Shown here: positions 12,675-25,085 of the stretch, piece by piece
How the letters are laid out: each line of letters opens with the position of its first letter
How positions within the stretch are numbered: position 1 is the first letter of the stretch
DNA from: Notamacropus eugenii
Lineage: Eukaryota; Chordata; Mammalia; Diprotodontia; Macropodidae
Reading direction: 5' to 3'
NCBI RefSeq assembly: GCF_028372415.1
Contig: NC_092875.1
Coordinates: forward strand, 57,896,919 to 57,960,918
Length of the DNA stretch: 64,000 bases
Translations under genes and position numbers: made by a program
Notes under the pieces: generated by a model
Databases searched by the model: none
What the model was told of the DNA's origin: nothing
Seen by the model: the letters and a program-made list of their open reading frames with translations, nothing else

Positions 12675-13000
12675 CCCCCTCTCTGTGGAGTTGAGTTACT
12701 TTAATTAAATGAGAGACTCAATTCATTCTGTGCATTGTCTGCTATAATTCTTACATGTATAACTTCTCTAATCTTGGTTTTGCTATTAATTTGAATAAAT
12801 GGGCTTACCAACTATTTGTCACATGTTCATTGTGGAACTTGCATTTGATCTGAAGGAAGTCAAGCCTTGGATAAGAAACTTGACGCAATTTTTCCCTGTC
12901 AAAGGCTAACAATCAGGAGTATTGCTTAAACCTAAAATTATTTCTCTAGACTAATAACATTTAAGGGAGAATCCTGGTATCCCCTCTGTGAAGAAAACTC
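12266..13000. other. Unassigned DNA with a TC repeat; possible LTR remnant
   Basis: No gene is seen. A (TC)n run lies at 12640-12683. An AATAAA motif at 12795-12800, in a setting of moderate base composition, hints at an old LTR, but no terminal repeats or target duplication could be found. The 85-aa open frame at 12371 has no recognisable domain. Confidence 0.3.
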
Positions 13001-13019
13001 CTGTTTCTCCTACTGGCAG

Positions 13020-14083
13020 GAATCAAAATAACATAGATTGAGGAAAATTAGAAAAAAAAATAAGAACAATTCAGGAAAATCATGAAAAGAAAGTCAACCA
13101 AGTGGAAATAGAGAATCAAGAACTTAAACAAGAAAACACTTCCTTGAAAACTAGAGCTGGGAAAGGGAAAGCTAATAAAATAATAAGAAACCAAGAAATA
13201 ATAAAACAAAATCAAAAGGATGAAAAAATAGAAGAGAATATGAAATTTCTCATCAGAAAAACAGATTGATAAGAGATAATGTAAAAATAGCTAGACTGCC
13301 TGAAAAATACAACTAAAAAGAATCTTGATGCAATATCACAAGAAAGTATAAAGAAAAATTATCTGAAATTGAGGAACAGGAAGGCAAAGCAGGAATAGGG
13401 AAAAAAATCCACTGATCACCACCTGAAAGAGATCCCATGAGGAAAACTTACAGGGATTTCATAGCCAAGTTTCAAAGCTTCCCAGTTAAGGAAAAAATAC
13501 TGGAAGCAACAAGAAAAAAACAATTTGGATGCCATGGGGCTCCAATAAGAGTTACAAAAGGCCCAGTAGCTACTACATTGAAGGACCATTGGTCTTAGAA
13601 TACTATATTTTGTAGATCAAAAGAGCTGGGGTTACACCAAGGATAATTTACCCAGCAAAGTTAAGTATAATCCTGAATGAAAAAAAATTAACATTTAATG
13701 AATTGAAAGGCTTTCAGGTATTTGTGACAAAAAAACCCACAGAACTTTAATGGAATATTTGACTTATGAGATCTAGGAGAAATATAAGATAAACATTAAA
13801 GACCAATTATAAGGCACTCAATAGGTCAAATTGTTTACTTCTTGTATGTAAAAATATTATCAGCACTATTAATTATAATTATTTGAGTAGTTTAAAAGAA
13901 AGGTTTTGGTTGAGCTGAGTATGATAGAGTGATTCTAAAAAAATAAAGCTGTGTAGGGAGAGATAGAAAGGAGTAGTTATATAAGTAGGACATGGAAGGA
14001 AGATTTGATACAGAAGAAGTAAGTGTCGGGGAGGGCAGATAGTTCTGGAATCCTACTCTCATCAAAAAAGGGATTAAAGAGGG

Positions 14084-14130
<47 letters not shown>

Positions 14131-15700
14131 CGCATGTGTGTGTATATATAAAAGTCTTCTAAATTTAAAAAGAAATGGAAGGTTCAGGGATAGGGTGGGG
14201 AAGAGGATAAAGGAGGAACTCTTAGAGTGGTGGGTAGGTTAAGCAATAGTACATCAAAATCAAAGGTGGAAGTACATTAGAGGAGTAAGGAGGGATAGGG
14301 TAAATAAGGTGAGAAGCATAGAAAGGAAAAGTGGGAAGGAAGGTAATGCAGTAATTATAGTTTAGAATGTGAATGGGATGAATTTACCCACAATTAAATA
14401 AACAGCAGATTAAAAATCTGAATTCAACAATGTGCTGCTTTCAGGAAATAAAATAAAAATGAGAGATACACACAAAAATAAAATAAAGGGCTGGAGTAGA
14501 ATTAATTTTGTAAAAAAGCAAGAGTAATAATCATGATCTCAAAGTCAAATCTAAAACAGATTTATTTAAAAGAGTACAATAGAGAAACCTACCAAGCATC
14601 ACCAATATGATTCAATATTGTTTTAGATCATTTAAAATAAGTAGACAGTATTAAATACCTAAGAGCTTACCTGCCAAAACATACTCAAGCACTATACGAA
14701 CATAAACATAAAACATTTTTTCTACAAATAAAGTCAGATTTAAATAATTGGAGTAATATTTATTGTTCATGGGTAGGTAAAGCCAATATATTAAAAAGTA
14801 ACAATTTTGTCTAACTAATGTATTTATTCAATAACATCCCAATTAAATTACAAAAAGAATATTTTACTGACTTAGAAAATAAATAACAAAATTCATTTGA
14901 AAGAACGAAAGATCAGGAATTTCAAAGAAACCAGGGGAAAAAGGCAGGTGATTCAGCAATACCAGACTTTAAACTACATTATAAGGTGAGAGCATTGTTG
15001 CAGTGCAAAATGAATAATTCTGATTATTTTAAATTAAAATTTTCTTGTGTAAATAAAACCAAATGTAGCCAAGAATATAAGGAATGCAGAAAATTGGGAA
15101 AAAACCTTTCATAGGCAATCTCTCATATAGGATGTGATCATGTTGGAATACTGCTTTGGCACTGGAAGTAATGAGTTTTTTGATTTAGAAAATGGAAAAT
15201 CTTGGACTTATGAAGAAAGATACTATCCATCTTCAGAGGAAGAGATGACAAGTATAAATATACATAGCATGGTTACATATATGTATATATATGTACATGC
15301 ATATATATATACACATATGTATGTGTTCAGGAGTCTTCATGTGTATTTTATAGATATCTATGTATATGTATATAACTCTCTATCTATATCTGTTCTTGTT
15401 TAATTGTAGCCTTCTCTGAGGGATAGGGAGGGGGGAAGAAAAAATGAAGTAAAAAGTACATAGCAGAGAGAAACCAAAAAAAACCCGACATGCAAGTAAA
15501 GAAAAATTGGACAGTTTTGAACACACTGTGTAGTATTTATTCTGTAAGTTTTTTTGAAATAGAAATTTATTATTTTATATTGAATCTTTTCACATTCTGC
15601 TGTGCACATGGAAATATTCTTTTTTCTATTCTAATTTTGTATTTAAGTTTAAAGTAAATTTAAAAAGTTACAAAACCAAAGGGCATCAAAATCCCTCTTT
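13020..15700 (+). mobile_element. Internally deleted L1, copy A of a tandem duplication
   Basis: A decayed ORF1 (13020-13760) is followed by a spacer with a TG repeat (14086-14150). Next comes the ORF2 endonuclease start (about 14350-14580). A junction near 14600 leads directly into the ORF2 C-terminal region (LPAKTYSS-like at about 14670 and an FFTDLE-like segment near 14860), so the reverse-transcriptase core is missing. The same junction occurs at about 21130 in copy B because this block was duplicated. Confidence 0.75.
14086..14150. repeat. (TG)n microsatellite
   Basis: A nearly pure TG run lies inside the ORF1-ORF2 spacer of the L1. Confidence 0.97.
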
Positions 15701-15715
15701 AAGAAGAGTTGGGGG
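15701..15715. repeat. Target-site duplication, left copy
   Basis: The 15-bp repeat aagaagagttggggg is identical to 19389-19403. The same 15 bp occur once, unfilled, at 22808-22822 in the right unit. Confidence 0.9.
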
Positions 15716-18700
15716 GACAGAGCCAAAATGACAGAGTAAAGGTGGGGACTCACTTTAGCTCTCCCCCAAACCCCTCCAAATACCTTTAAAAATTATAAAG
15801 AAATTCTAGAGAAGTAGAACCAACAAAAAGATAGTGAAACAAATTTCCAGCTCAAGACAACTTGGAAGTCAGCAGGAAAGATGTGTTGCACCAAAGTGAG
15901 ACAGAAAGCAGTCCAGCACAGACTACAATGGCACAGACAGGGCCCCAACAAATATGAAGCATGCCTCAGTGTGACTTAATCACTGGCAGCAGTGGTGGTT
16001 TCTAGACCCCTCAGCCCATAGATGCCAAAGACAATTTAGAATGTCAGCAGGAAAGGTCTGTAGCACAGGGTGAGAATGGAGTGCAGTCCAACCCAGGCTG
16101 CACAAGCACAGGGTAAACCAGGAGCAGGCCTTGGAAGTGACGGAATCAGTAGTGGCAGCAGTGGTGGCAGTGGTTACTTCCTGAGCACTCAGTTCAGAAA
16201 TGGTAGGTAAGAGGGTTGAACAACTGGTCAGAAGATCTTTTAACCAATATTGGGGCAAGACTCCATTGTTTTGTCCATATTTGGATCTGGGTTGCAGTCC
16301 TGGATGTCAGTCCCAGGGCAAAGAGAAGCACTAGCATAACATAGCAGTGGAAGGGGACCCCTTTTCACAATTTCAGGGTACAAAGGAGTGCTTCTGGTCA
16401 CTCACAGACCAGAGTACAGTCCAGGAGAGCAGTAAACATCTCTTTTCAGATCATACTACCTTGGGAAAGATGAAAACTTACAGGTCACTAGAAGTATCTC
16501 TGAAAACAGTTGCCTGAAATCCATGAAGCTTTGGACTGTTCGTCCTCCACCCTGGAAACAGAACCCTACCTTAAGAAAGAATTAAAAAGTAAAATAAAAG
16601 GATGGGAAAATTTTCAAACAACAGAAAAAAACCTCTCGTTAGAGAAAGTTGCTATGGTGAGAAGGAAATCAAAGTACATACTTAGAAGAAGACAACAAAG
16701 TCAAAACTCCTACATACAAAGCCTCCAAGAAAAATATGAATTGGTCTCAGGCCATGGAAGAACTCAAAAAGATTTTGAAAATGAAGCAAGAGAAGTAGAG
16801 AATTGGGAAGAGAAATGAGAGCAATGCAAGAAAATGATGAAAAACTAGTCAACAGCTTGGTAAAAAAGACACAAAAAATATGGAAGAAAATAACACCTCA
16901 AAAATCAGATTAGGCCAAATGGAAAAAAGAGGTCCAAAAAGCCAATTAGGAGAAGAATGCCTTGAAAAGCAGAACTGGTCAAATGGAAAAGGACATCCCA
17001 AAGCTCACTGAAGGAAATAATTCCTTAAAAATTAGAATGGAGGAAATGGAAACTAATGACTTTATGAGAAATCAAGAAACAATCAGATAAAACCAAAAGG
17101 ATGAAAAAATAGAAGAGAATGCAAAATATCTCACTGGAAAAACAACTGATCTGGAAAATAGATCTAAAAGAGATAATTTTAAAACTATTGAGCCACCTGA
17201 AATCCATGATAAAAAAAACAGCCTAGACATCATCTTTCAAAAAATTATCAAGGGAAACTTCCCTCATGTTCTAGAATCAGATGATAAAATATAAATGGAA
17301 AGAATCCACTGATCACATCCTGAAATAGATCCTCAAATGAAAACTAACAGGAATATTATAGCCAAATTCCAGAGTTCTCAGGTCAAGCAGAAAATATTTC
17401 AAGCAGCCATAAAGAAAAACATCAAGTATTGTGAAACCACAGTCAAAATAACACAAAATTTAGCAGCTTCTACTTTAAAGGACTGAAAGATTTGGATTAT
17501 GATATCTCAGAGGGCAAAGGAGCTAGGACTACAGGCAAGAATCACCTACCAAGAAAAACTGAGTGTAATTCATGAGGGGGAAAATGGATTTTCAATTAGA
17601 TAGAGGAATTTCAAACATTCTTGAAAAAAAGACCAGAACTGAATAGAAAATTTGACTTTCAAATACAAGACTCAAGAGAAGCATAAAAAGGTAGACAGGA
17701 AAAATAACTCATGAGGAACTTATTAAAGTTAAACTATTAACATTCGTACATGGGAAGATGACATTTGTAACTCATGAGACCTTTCTCAGTATTAGGATAG
17801 TTGGAGGAAATACACACATGTACATATATACATATACACAACATATATATATATATATATATACATACACACATACATATGTACTTACATGCATATACAT
17901 ACACATAATATACAGAGAGCATAGGGTGAGTTGAATCTGAAGGAATGGTACCTAAAAAAATAAAATGAAGAGCAAGAGAAGAATATATTGGGAGAAAGAG
18001 AAAGGGAGAGCTAGAATTAGGTAAATTAAGTCACATAAAAGAGGTAAGAAAAAGCTTTTGTAGTGGAGGGGAAGAGGGGAAAAGGGCAAGGAGTGAGTAA
18101 ACCTTACTCTCATCAGAACTGGCTCAGAGAGAATAATATACACAGTCAATTGGATACAGAAATTTATCCTACTGTGCAGGAAAGTAGGAGAGGCAGGGAA
18201 TAAGAAGGTAGAAGGGAGGGGGTAGTTACAAGCAAACACTTTTGAGGAGGGATAGGATGAAGGGAGAGAGAGAACAGAATAAACTAGAGGGGGAATAGGA
18301 TGGAGGGAAATAGAGTTAGCAATAGTAACTGTGAAAAAAATTTTGAAGCAAGTTTTTCTGTTAAAGGCCTCATTTTTCAACAGTATAAAGAACTATGTCA
18401 AATTTATAAAAATGACAACCATTACCCAATTGATAAATGATCAAAAGGTATGATCAGTTTTCTGATGAAGCAATTAAAGCTTTCTATAACCATATGAAAA
18501 AATACTTTAACTCACTATTGATTAGGGAAATGCAAATTATAATAATTCTGAGGTACTTCCTCATACCTATTAGATTGGTTAATAGGACAACAAAGGTAAA
18601 TGAAAAAATGTTCAAGGAGATGTAGGAAAAATGAGACATTAATGGAATTGTAGACTAATTCAACAATTCTGTAGAGCAATTTGGAACTCTGCCCAAAAGA

Positions 18701-19388
18701 CTATAAAGCTATGTGTACTTTGTGAGCTAGCAATACTGCTGTATATGCCTGTATCCCAAAAGAGACAAAAAAACCAACAAGAAAATGGATGTATGATGTA
18801 TGATGTATGAAAATAGTAGATATATGAAAATATTTATAACAACTCTTTTCCAGGGGCAAAATATTAGAAAATGAGTGAATGCCTGTCATTGGGGAATGGA
18901 CGAACAAACTGTTGTATGTGATTATGATGGAATGCTATTGTACTTTAGGAAATGATGAACAGGATGCTCTCACAGAAACCTGGAAAGACTTATATGAGCT
19001 GATGCAAAGTGAAATGTAATGTGAACAAAGAAACAGCAATATTGTAGAATGATCAGCTGTGAATGACTTAGGTATTCTCATCAATACAATGATCCAAGAC
19101 TGAAGGACTTATGATGAAATATGCTATCCATCTCCAGAGAAAGGAACAATGGTGTCTGAATGTAGATTGAAGCATACAAGAGTTTTTTTTTGCTATGTTT
19201 TCTTTCACTACATGACTTTATGAAAGTGTTTTGCATGACTACACATGTAGAACCTATATTGAATTGTTTGCCTTCTCAGTGCAGGGAGAGGTAGGGAGGG
19301 AGGAAGGGAGAGAATTTGGAACTCAAAATTTTAAAAATGAATGTTAAAAATTGTTTTTACATGTAATAAGGAAAATAAAATAATAAAA
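15716..19388 (+). mobile_element. L1 derivative with ORF1 and 3' end but no ORF2 core
   Basis: The 5' end is acagagccaaaatgacagag, with a leader to about 16500. A decayed ORF1 runs from 16505 to 17700, including a coiled-coil stretch near 16740 and a CTD-like end near 17640. A TA/CA microsatellite (17815-17915) and a purine-rich spacer to about 18330 follow. Then come the ORF2 C-terminal tail and a full 3' UTR (18340-19388). The endonuclease and reverse transcriptase are absent. Perfect 15-bp target duplications flank it. Confidence 0.85.
17815..17915. repeat. CA/TA microsatellite
   Basis: Alternating purine/pyrimidine repeats (acacatgtacatatata type) lie inside the L1 derivative. Confidence 0.9.
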
Positions 19389-19403
19389 AAGAAGAGTTGG
19401 GGG
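19389..19403. repeat. Target-site duplication, right copy
   Basis: This is the exact partner of 15701-15715. It closes the 3.7-kb L1 derivative. Confidence 0.9.
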
Positions 19404-20512
19404 AAGGGAAGAGACTCTAGAGATATTGATTCTTGTTTTCTTTGGAGATTCATCCAGACAGATGTGAACTACATGAGTGTGCATACACAAATATGCATAT
19501 ATGCATGCACACACACTATATATTATATATACATACTACATATATATGTACATACACACACTTTTCTCCCTCTTCCTCTGTCACAGCACAGATCATGATG
19601 ACACAAAAGACAAGGATACAATCAGATTTCTACAAGGAACAAAATATCTCTAAGACTCAACCAGTGGAGGAGTGTCAAGGTTTTAGGTGAAATGAGTTTT
19701 AGGCTAACACAGGAGAATCATTGTTTCCATAAGAGTCCCTCACCTAATCTGGAACCTAGTTCATGTTAGGCTCTGGTCCTATCTCCTAGTTCAATAAAGG
19801 AACATCTGGTGCTTTCCTATATATTAGAAGAAAGCAAAGCAGAAATAGAAAAAAAATTCTCTGATTATCTCCTGAAAGAGAACCCAGGAAAAAAACTTAC
19901 AGGAATATCATAGCCAAATGTTAAAGCTCTCCAGTTAAAGAGAAAACAGTAGAAGCAAGAAGAAAAAATTAACTTAATTATTGTGGGGCTACAATAAGGA
20001 TTACACAAGACCTAGCAGCTACTACATTGAAGGACTGTAGGTCTTGGAATACTATATTTCATAGAGCAAAAGAGCTGGGGTTATAATCAAGGATAACTTA
20101 ACCACCAAAATTAAGTATAATCCTGAGTGGAAAAAAAGGACATCTAATGCACTGAGAGTATTTCAGGTATTTATGACATAAACAGCAGAACTTAATGGAA
20201 AATTTGGCATATAGGATCTAAGAGAAATATAAGGTAAACATTAAAGATCAATTATAAGGCACTCAATAAGTCAAAACAGTTTACTTCTGATATGTGAAAA
20301 TGCAATCACTACTCTTATTAATCATTATTTGAATGGTTTGAAAGACTTGGGCTAAACTGTGTAGTATGGGTGATTCTAAAAAAATAAAACTGTAGCAAGA
20401 GATAAAAAGGAGTAGTTAAACAAATGAGGCATAAAAAGAAGAACTGATATATAAGAAGTAAGTAGGGGGAGAGGGCAGGTAGCAATGGAAGCTTACTCTT
20501 ATGGCAAATGGG

Positions 20513-20650
20513 CTACATATATACATATATACACTCATATATACACACATATAAACACATACATGTGTATGTATATATGTATGTGGGTATATATTTGTGT
20601 AGATATACACATTTGTGGGTATGTATGAATATATGTATGTGTGTGTATAA
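20513..20650. repeat. TA/CA/TG microsatellite
   Basis: This low-complexity stretch in the right duplication unit corresponds to the TG repeat at 14086-14150 in the left unit. Confidence 0.9.
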
Positions 20651-21745
20651 AAATCTTCTATATTTAGAAAGAAGCAAGAAGGCAAGGGCATAGGATGGAG
20701 AGAAAAGAGAAGGAGTGTACTCTTAGAGGAGTAGGTAGATTAAGGAATCAGAGGGCAAAGTAGTGGATAGAAGTAAATCAGCAGAGTGAGGAGGGATAGG
20801 ATAAAGAGAGTGAGAAGAATTAGGAAGGAGCAAAATACACAACAAGTAATTATAGCTTGGAATGCAAATGGGATGAATTTACTCTTCCCCCCCCCCCCCA
20901 ATAAAAAAAGAAATGACTAGTGGATTAAAAATCTGAATTCAACAATGTATTGCTTTCAGGAAACACAATAAAAACGAGAGATATGTACAAACATAAAATA
21001 AAGGGCTGTAGTAGAATCTATTATGGAAAAAAAATGTAGGGGTAGTAATCATGATTTCAGACAAAGTTAAAGCTAAAATAGATTTACTTAAAAGATAAAA
21101 TAGAGAAACTGTACTATGAGTCACCAACATTATTCCATATTGTTTTAAACTATTTAAAATAACCAGACAGTATAAAATAGCTGAGAGTATACCAGCCAAA
21201 ACAAATATAGGCACTACAGAAATATAGACATAAAACATTTTTTATGCAGATAGTCAGATTTAAATAATTGGAGTAGTATTAATTGTTCATGGGTAGGTAA
21301 AGCCAATATGATAAAAAATGACAATTTTACCTGCCTAATCCATTTATTCAATGCCATCCCAATTAAATTACTAAAAAATTATTTCACCGAGTTAGAAAAA
21401 ATAATAATAAAGTTCATTGGGAGGAACAAAAGGTCAGTAATTTCAAAGAAACCAGGAGAAATAGACATAAATAAGGAGATTCAGAAGTACCAGACCTTAA
21501 ACTGGCATTATTGCAGAATAAAATGATTGCTTCTCATTATTTTAAATTAAAAACTTCTTGTATAAATGAAACCAAAGTAGACAGGAATAGGAGGAATGCA
21601 GAGAAAATTGGAGAAAAAACTTTCATAGACAATCAGATTATCATATTGGAATACTGCTCTGGTGTAGGAAATGATGAACTATTTAGTTTAGAAAAAAACA
21701 TGGAAAGAGTTGGACTTATGAAAGGAGATCTTCAGAGAAAGAGAT

Positions 21746-22319
21746 TGTTGCTGTTTCATGGTGTATTGTGGTGGCATCATCTCAAAGAATTCAGAGTCAG
21801 ACCACCTCTCATCCAAGTACTGGCATTTATTGAGGACTGATGCTCCTCAGAAGTGGGCTAGGTTCCAAGAGGAACAAGAAACTTAGACAGCACAGGCAAA
21901 TTTTTAGTGTAATGATGCCATTTACACAACAGAAATTATGAATATTAAAAAAGCAGAAAGGGTTTGTTAAGGGATTAGATAATGGGGAGGGGTCCCTTCT
22001 ATGATTTGGTGGTCAAACATCCCAGTCATACTGCTTTCTGATTGACTAGTTATTGTGGTCCTCTCTGCTCAAGATGGATAGTTAGGTATTGTGGTCCTGT
22101 TTTGGGCTGAATGAATGATGTGACTGTGGTTGAGTATATGAACAGAACTGTTCTAATATGTGAAATCCATCTTGGGGCAGTGGCTATATTGAGCCTGTCT
22201 GCCTGTCATGTGGCTAAAGCCAGATTGTGGGGTCAAATCAGGGCATGTCTGCTCTTCAGTGGGGCTCACAGAGAGGTAAGAATATCAGGGCTGGGGGCAG
22301 CTTTATTAGGATTCCATCA
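21746..22319 (-). mobile_element. Solo LTR, ERV-like
   Basis: A fossil LTR of about 574 bp is present only in the right duplication unit. The left unit at about 15245 gives the empty site. Ends are TG...CA on either strand (plus-strand start tgttgctg, end ttccatca), flanked by near-matching 4-bp repeats (agat/agag). On the minus strand a polyadenylation signal lies about 85 bp before the 3' end. No internal viral region remains. Confidence 0.62.
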
Positions 22320-22436
22320 AGAGGACAAGTGGAAATAGGCATAGTATCATCAAATATGTGTGTATGAGTGTTTATGGGTATACGTGTATGTGTTTATGCA
22401 TAATCTATGTATACTTGTGTGTGTATCTCTATCTGT

Positions 22437-22441
22437 CTATC

Positions 22442-22509
<68 letters not shown>
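22437..22509. repeat. (ATCT)n microsatellite
   Basis: Near-perfect tetranucleotide repeat. Confidence 0.98.
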
Positions 22510-22869
22510 CACCAAATTTAATTGTAGCCTTCTTTAGGGTTGGAGGAGAGGAGAAAAAATAATAAAAAGTACACAGCAGAGATCAAAAGAAAACTTAGGG
22601 AGCAGCAAAGAAAAGCAGGTAGTTTTGAAAACAATGTATACTATTTATTATACAGGTTTTCTTGAAATGGAAATTTATTATTTTATATTGAATCCTATCT
22701 TATATTCCACTGTGTGTGTGGAATTATTCTTTTTTCTTTTGAATTTTGTATTTAAGTTTAAAACAAATAAAAATTTACAAAAATAAAAGGAATCAAAATC
22801 ACTTTTCAAGAAGAGTTGGGGGAAAAACCTCTGGAGATAACGATGGAGCTTCATCTAGAAATGGAAATA

Positions 22870-22980
22870 TACACACATGCCTATGCACATATGTGTGTCT
22901 ACACATATATACATATATGTACATATACACACAGACATCAAAGTTATGTATATATGTATACACACACATACACATACTTT
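22870..22980. repeat. CA/TA microsatellite
   Basis: Low-complexity acacat/tatata repeats, the counterpart of 19475-19560 in the left unit. Confidence 0.9.
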
Positions 22981-23303
22981 TCTCCGTCTTCCTCTAATAA
23001 AGCACAGATCTTGGTAACCCAAAAGATGAGAATACAATCGGATCTCTAAAAGGAACAGGATTCCTCTAAGATTTAATCAGTGGAGGGGTGTCAAGCTTTC
23101 AGGGTGTAATGAGCTTTAGGCTAATGCAGGAGTCATTTACCATAAGAGTCACTCACCAAATCTAGAGCCTAGGTTATGCTGGGCTCTTCTTGTCCCATCT
23201 CCTAGTTCAATACAGGCATATCTGGTGCTGTCCTACATAGCAGGACAATCCCAGTATTTGGATTTCCAAGGTGGTTATCTAAAGGATCAGTGTCTCACTT
23301 GGG

Positions 23304-23546
23304 TTGTTGTTCTGTCTTTTTCAGTCATGTCCAACTCCTGGTCACCCTTTATGGGAGTTTTCTTGGCAAAGATACTGGAGCAGTTGGCCACTTCTTTCTC
23401 TAGCTCATTTTACAGATGAGGAACTGAGGTATAGTGAAGTGACTTGCCCCAGGGTCACACAATAGTAACTGTCTGAACTTGGATTTGAACTCAGGTCTTC
23501 CTGACTCCGTAACCTGTACTCTATCCATTGTACCACCCAGCTGTGC
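23304..23546 (-). mobile_element. Marsupial tRNA-derived SINE (MAR1-type)
   Basis: The reverse complement shows the tRNA-like head (tgcacagctgggtggtacaa), the gaagacctgagttcaaatcc-like box, the cctcatctgtaaaatgagct segment, and the 3' part with cagtatctttgccaagaaaa. The same family occurs at 49371, 58084 and 60613. Confidence 0.88.
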
Positions 23547-23551
23547 AAAAG

Positions 23552-23552
<1 letters not shown>

Positions 23553-23604
<52 letters not shown>
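23553..23604. repeat. (TG)n microsatellite
   Basis: Pure TG run next to the SINE. Confidence 0.98.
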
Positions 23605-23606
<2 letters not shown>

Positions 23607-24150
23607 ATAGCAAGAATAATTGCCCTTAAATCAGGGCATACCTTGATCCCTAGAGAGAAAGGATTTGAACTTAAAGTGGCTGCTACAAAACATTTCCCCA
23701 CCCCCAGTCCAGACTGGGACACACTATCCTTACCATATCAGTCCCTCAGAAGAATGGGCTCAATCTTCAAGTGATACCTAAAGCGTATCTTCCCATTTCT
23801 GTATGTGTTACAGCTTATGCACAACTTACTACTTTGTCGTATATGGCATAGAAGTTTCTGGGTTGATGCTCTGCTGGGCTGGAATGAACAATAGTTCCTC
23901 AGGGCTGTACTCAGAAGCTGCAGGTATGGTAGACTTCTCTCCTGGAGTCCCACTTCTGAACTTCTGGTGCCTTCTTACCTATCAGAGCATATAACCTCAT
24001 TTTATCTCCAGTACTCATTCATCAAGAATCAGGGAATAATAAATACAAATGAGGAAGAAACTAAATTGCCATATGTTTGAGGTCACCAAATCAGTTTGAT
24101 AAGTGTCTACCTCATCTGAAGACTAACAGTATCTCTTTCTCCTCATGCAA
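23605..24150. other. Unassigned DNA
   Basis: No gene or clear repeat family is seen. Confidence 0.4.
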
Positions 24151-24151
24151 A

Positions 24152-24302
24152 AGGAGAGAGACAGACACAGAGACAGAGGCAAAGGCAGAGAGAGAGAGAG
24201 AGACAGATGGAGAGAGAGAGAGAGACAGAGAAAGAGAAGAGGCAGAGACAGAGAGACAGACAGCTGAAAGGGAGACAGAGAGACACACAGAGAGACAGAG
24301 AG
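24152..24302. repeat. GA-rich (GAGACA)n simple repeat
   Basis: Purine-rich gagaga/gacaga repeats. The open frames over it (for example the 106-aa one) are repeat translations. Confidence 0.95.
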
Positions 24303-24612
24303 GTTGGTTGAGTGCCTCTGTTGAAGCCTCTGTATTTACAGTACACTCAATTCTGACTCATTGGCCAATTAAAAGATTTTTTATTAACACACAATAATCC
24401 AACAGGAAACAAGAATACCTGAGCATACCCATAACCAGGGTTTTGTATATCACCAGGTTTTATATAGGCACACCAAAACTACACAGGCAGAGAACACTGT
24501 GCATGCTCTAAGGATTGTGCTCCCATTGGCCCGTCCCCTTTTACACCAGTTTTACTGATCTTCATTAGACATATTCTAGATCTTTTCAAGAACCTACAAT
24601 GTCTATATCAAG
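24303..24612 (-). mobile_element. Probable solo LTR, ERV-like
   Basis: Read on the minus strand, promoter-like parts come in LTR order. A CCAAT box lies near 24530, a TATATAAAA box near 24460, and a polyadenylation signal (AATAAAAA) near 24380, followed by a short U5-like end. Exact ends and target duplication are uncertain, though aggt/aggg flank one possible pair of ends. It is a fossil with no internal region. Confidence 0.5.
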
Positions 24613-25085
24613 GGTGAATAAATAGAACTGAGAAAGATGAAAGAAAATTGCTATTCTGCTCAGAACAAGTTGCGTTCTAGAAATACACATCAAGCTATGG
24701 TGGCAACAGTGTCATGGAAAGGCTATTCTATTTGTTCAGCGCTATCCAGTATGATCTCTTTCTATTTAATTTTGATCTTAGCTCACATCATACATCTCTT
24801 TTGCATGTTCAAGAAATTTGTACTAAATGATTTACTTAGTGAGATGCCTCTCAGACTGATTGTCATTGCCTGGATAATGTATATCCTTTAATCCACTTTG
24901 TGTTTTCCTCTGTGAATGGCTAAAACAATCTCTTTTGATTGACCATGGATCCAAATTGGCAGTTGGAAGTCCTGGAAAGTTTCTGAGTAAGGGGGTCTTG
25001 TGATGAGTACTAGGCATGAGGAAGACGAAGAACAGTAATGTCATAGAGACAGCAAGCAAGCAAGTTCAAAGTTTCTTACTTACAA
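24613..25085. other. Unassigned DNA
   Basis: No gene or recognised repeat is seen. The 84-aa frame at 24637 has no known domain. Confidence 0.4.

Larger units (their letters stand above)
13376..19825 (+). repeat. Tandem duplication, left unit (with later insertion)
   Basis: Sequence 13376-15715 plus 19389-19825 aligns collinearly with 19826-23240. It holds L1 ORF1 from caaagcaggaatag, the ORF2 deletion junction, the aagaagagttggggg site, a CA/TA-rich stretch, and a flank ending tctggtgctttcctat. The 3.7-kb segment 15716-19388 interrupts only this copy. Without it the unit is about 2.8 kb. Confidence 0.85.
19826..23240 (+). repeat. Tandem duplication, right unit (with later LTR insertion)
   Basis: This is the direct copy of the left unit, with L1 sequence at 19826-22807 and flank at 22808-23240. 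It lacks the 3.7-kb insertion, since the empty site aagaagagttggggg is at 22808-22822. It carries an LTR at 21746-22319 instead. The copies differ by many scattered substitutions, so the duplication is not recent. Confidence 0.85.

Noticed and set aside
22437-22509. CRISPR-like regular repeats
   Set aside because: A simple tetranucleotide microsatellite; no spacers, and the genome is mammalian.
24077-24397. 106-aa Glu/Arg-rich frame
   Set aside because: Translation of the GAGACA simple repeat.
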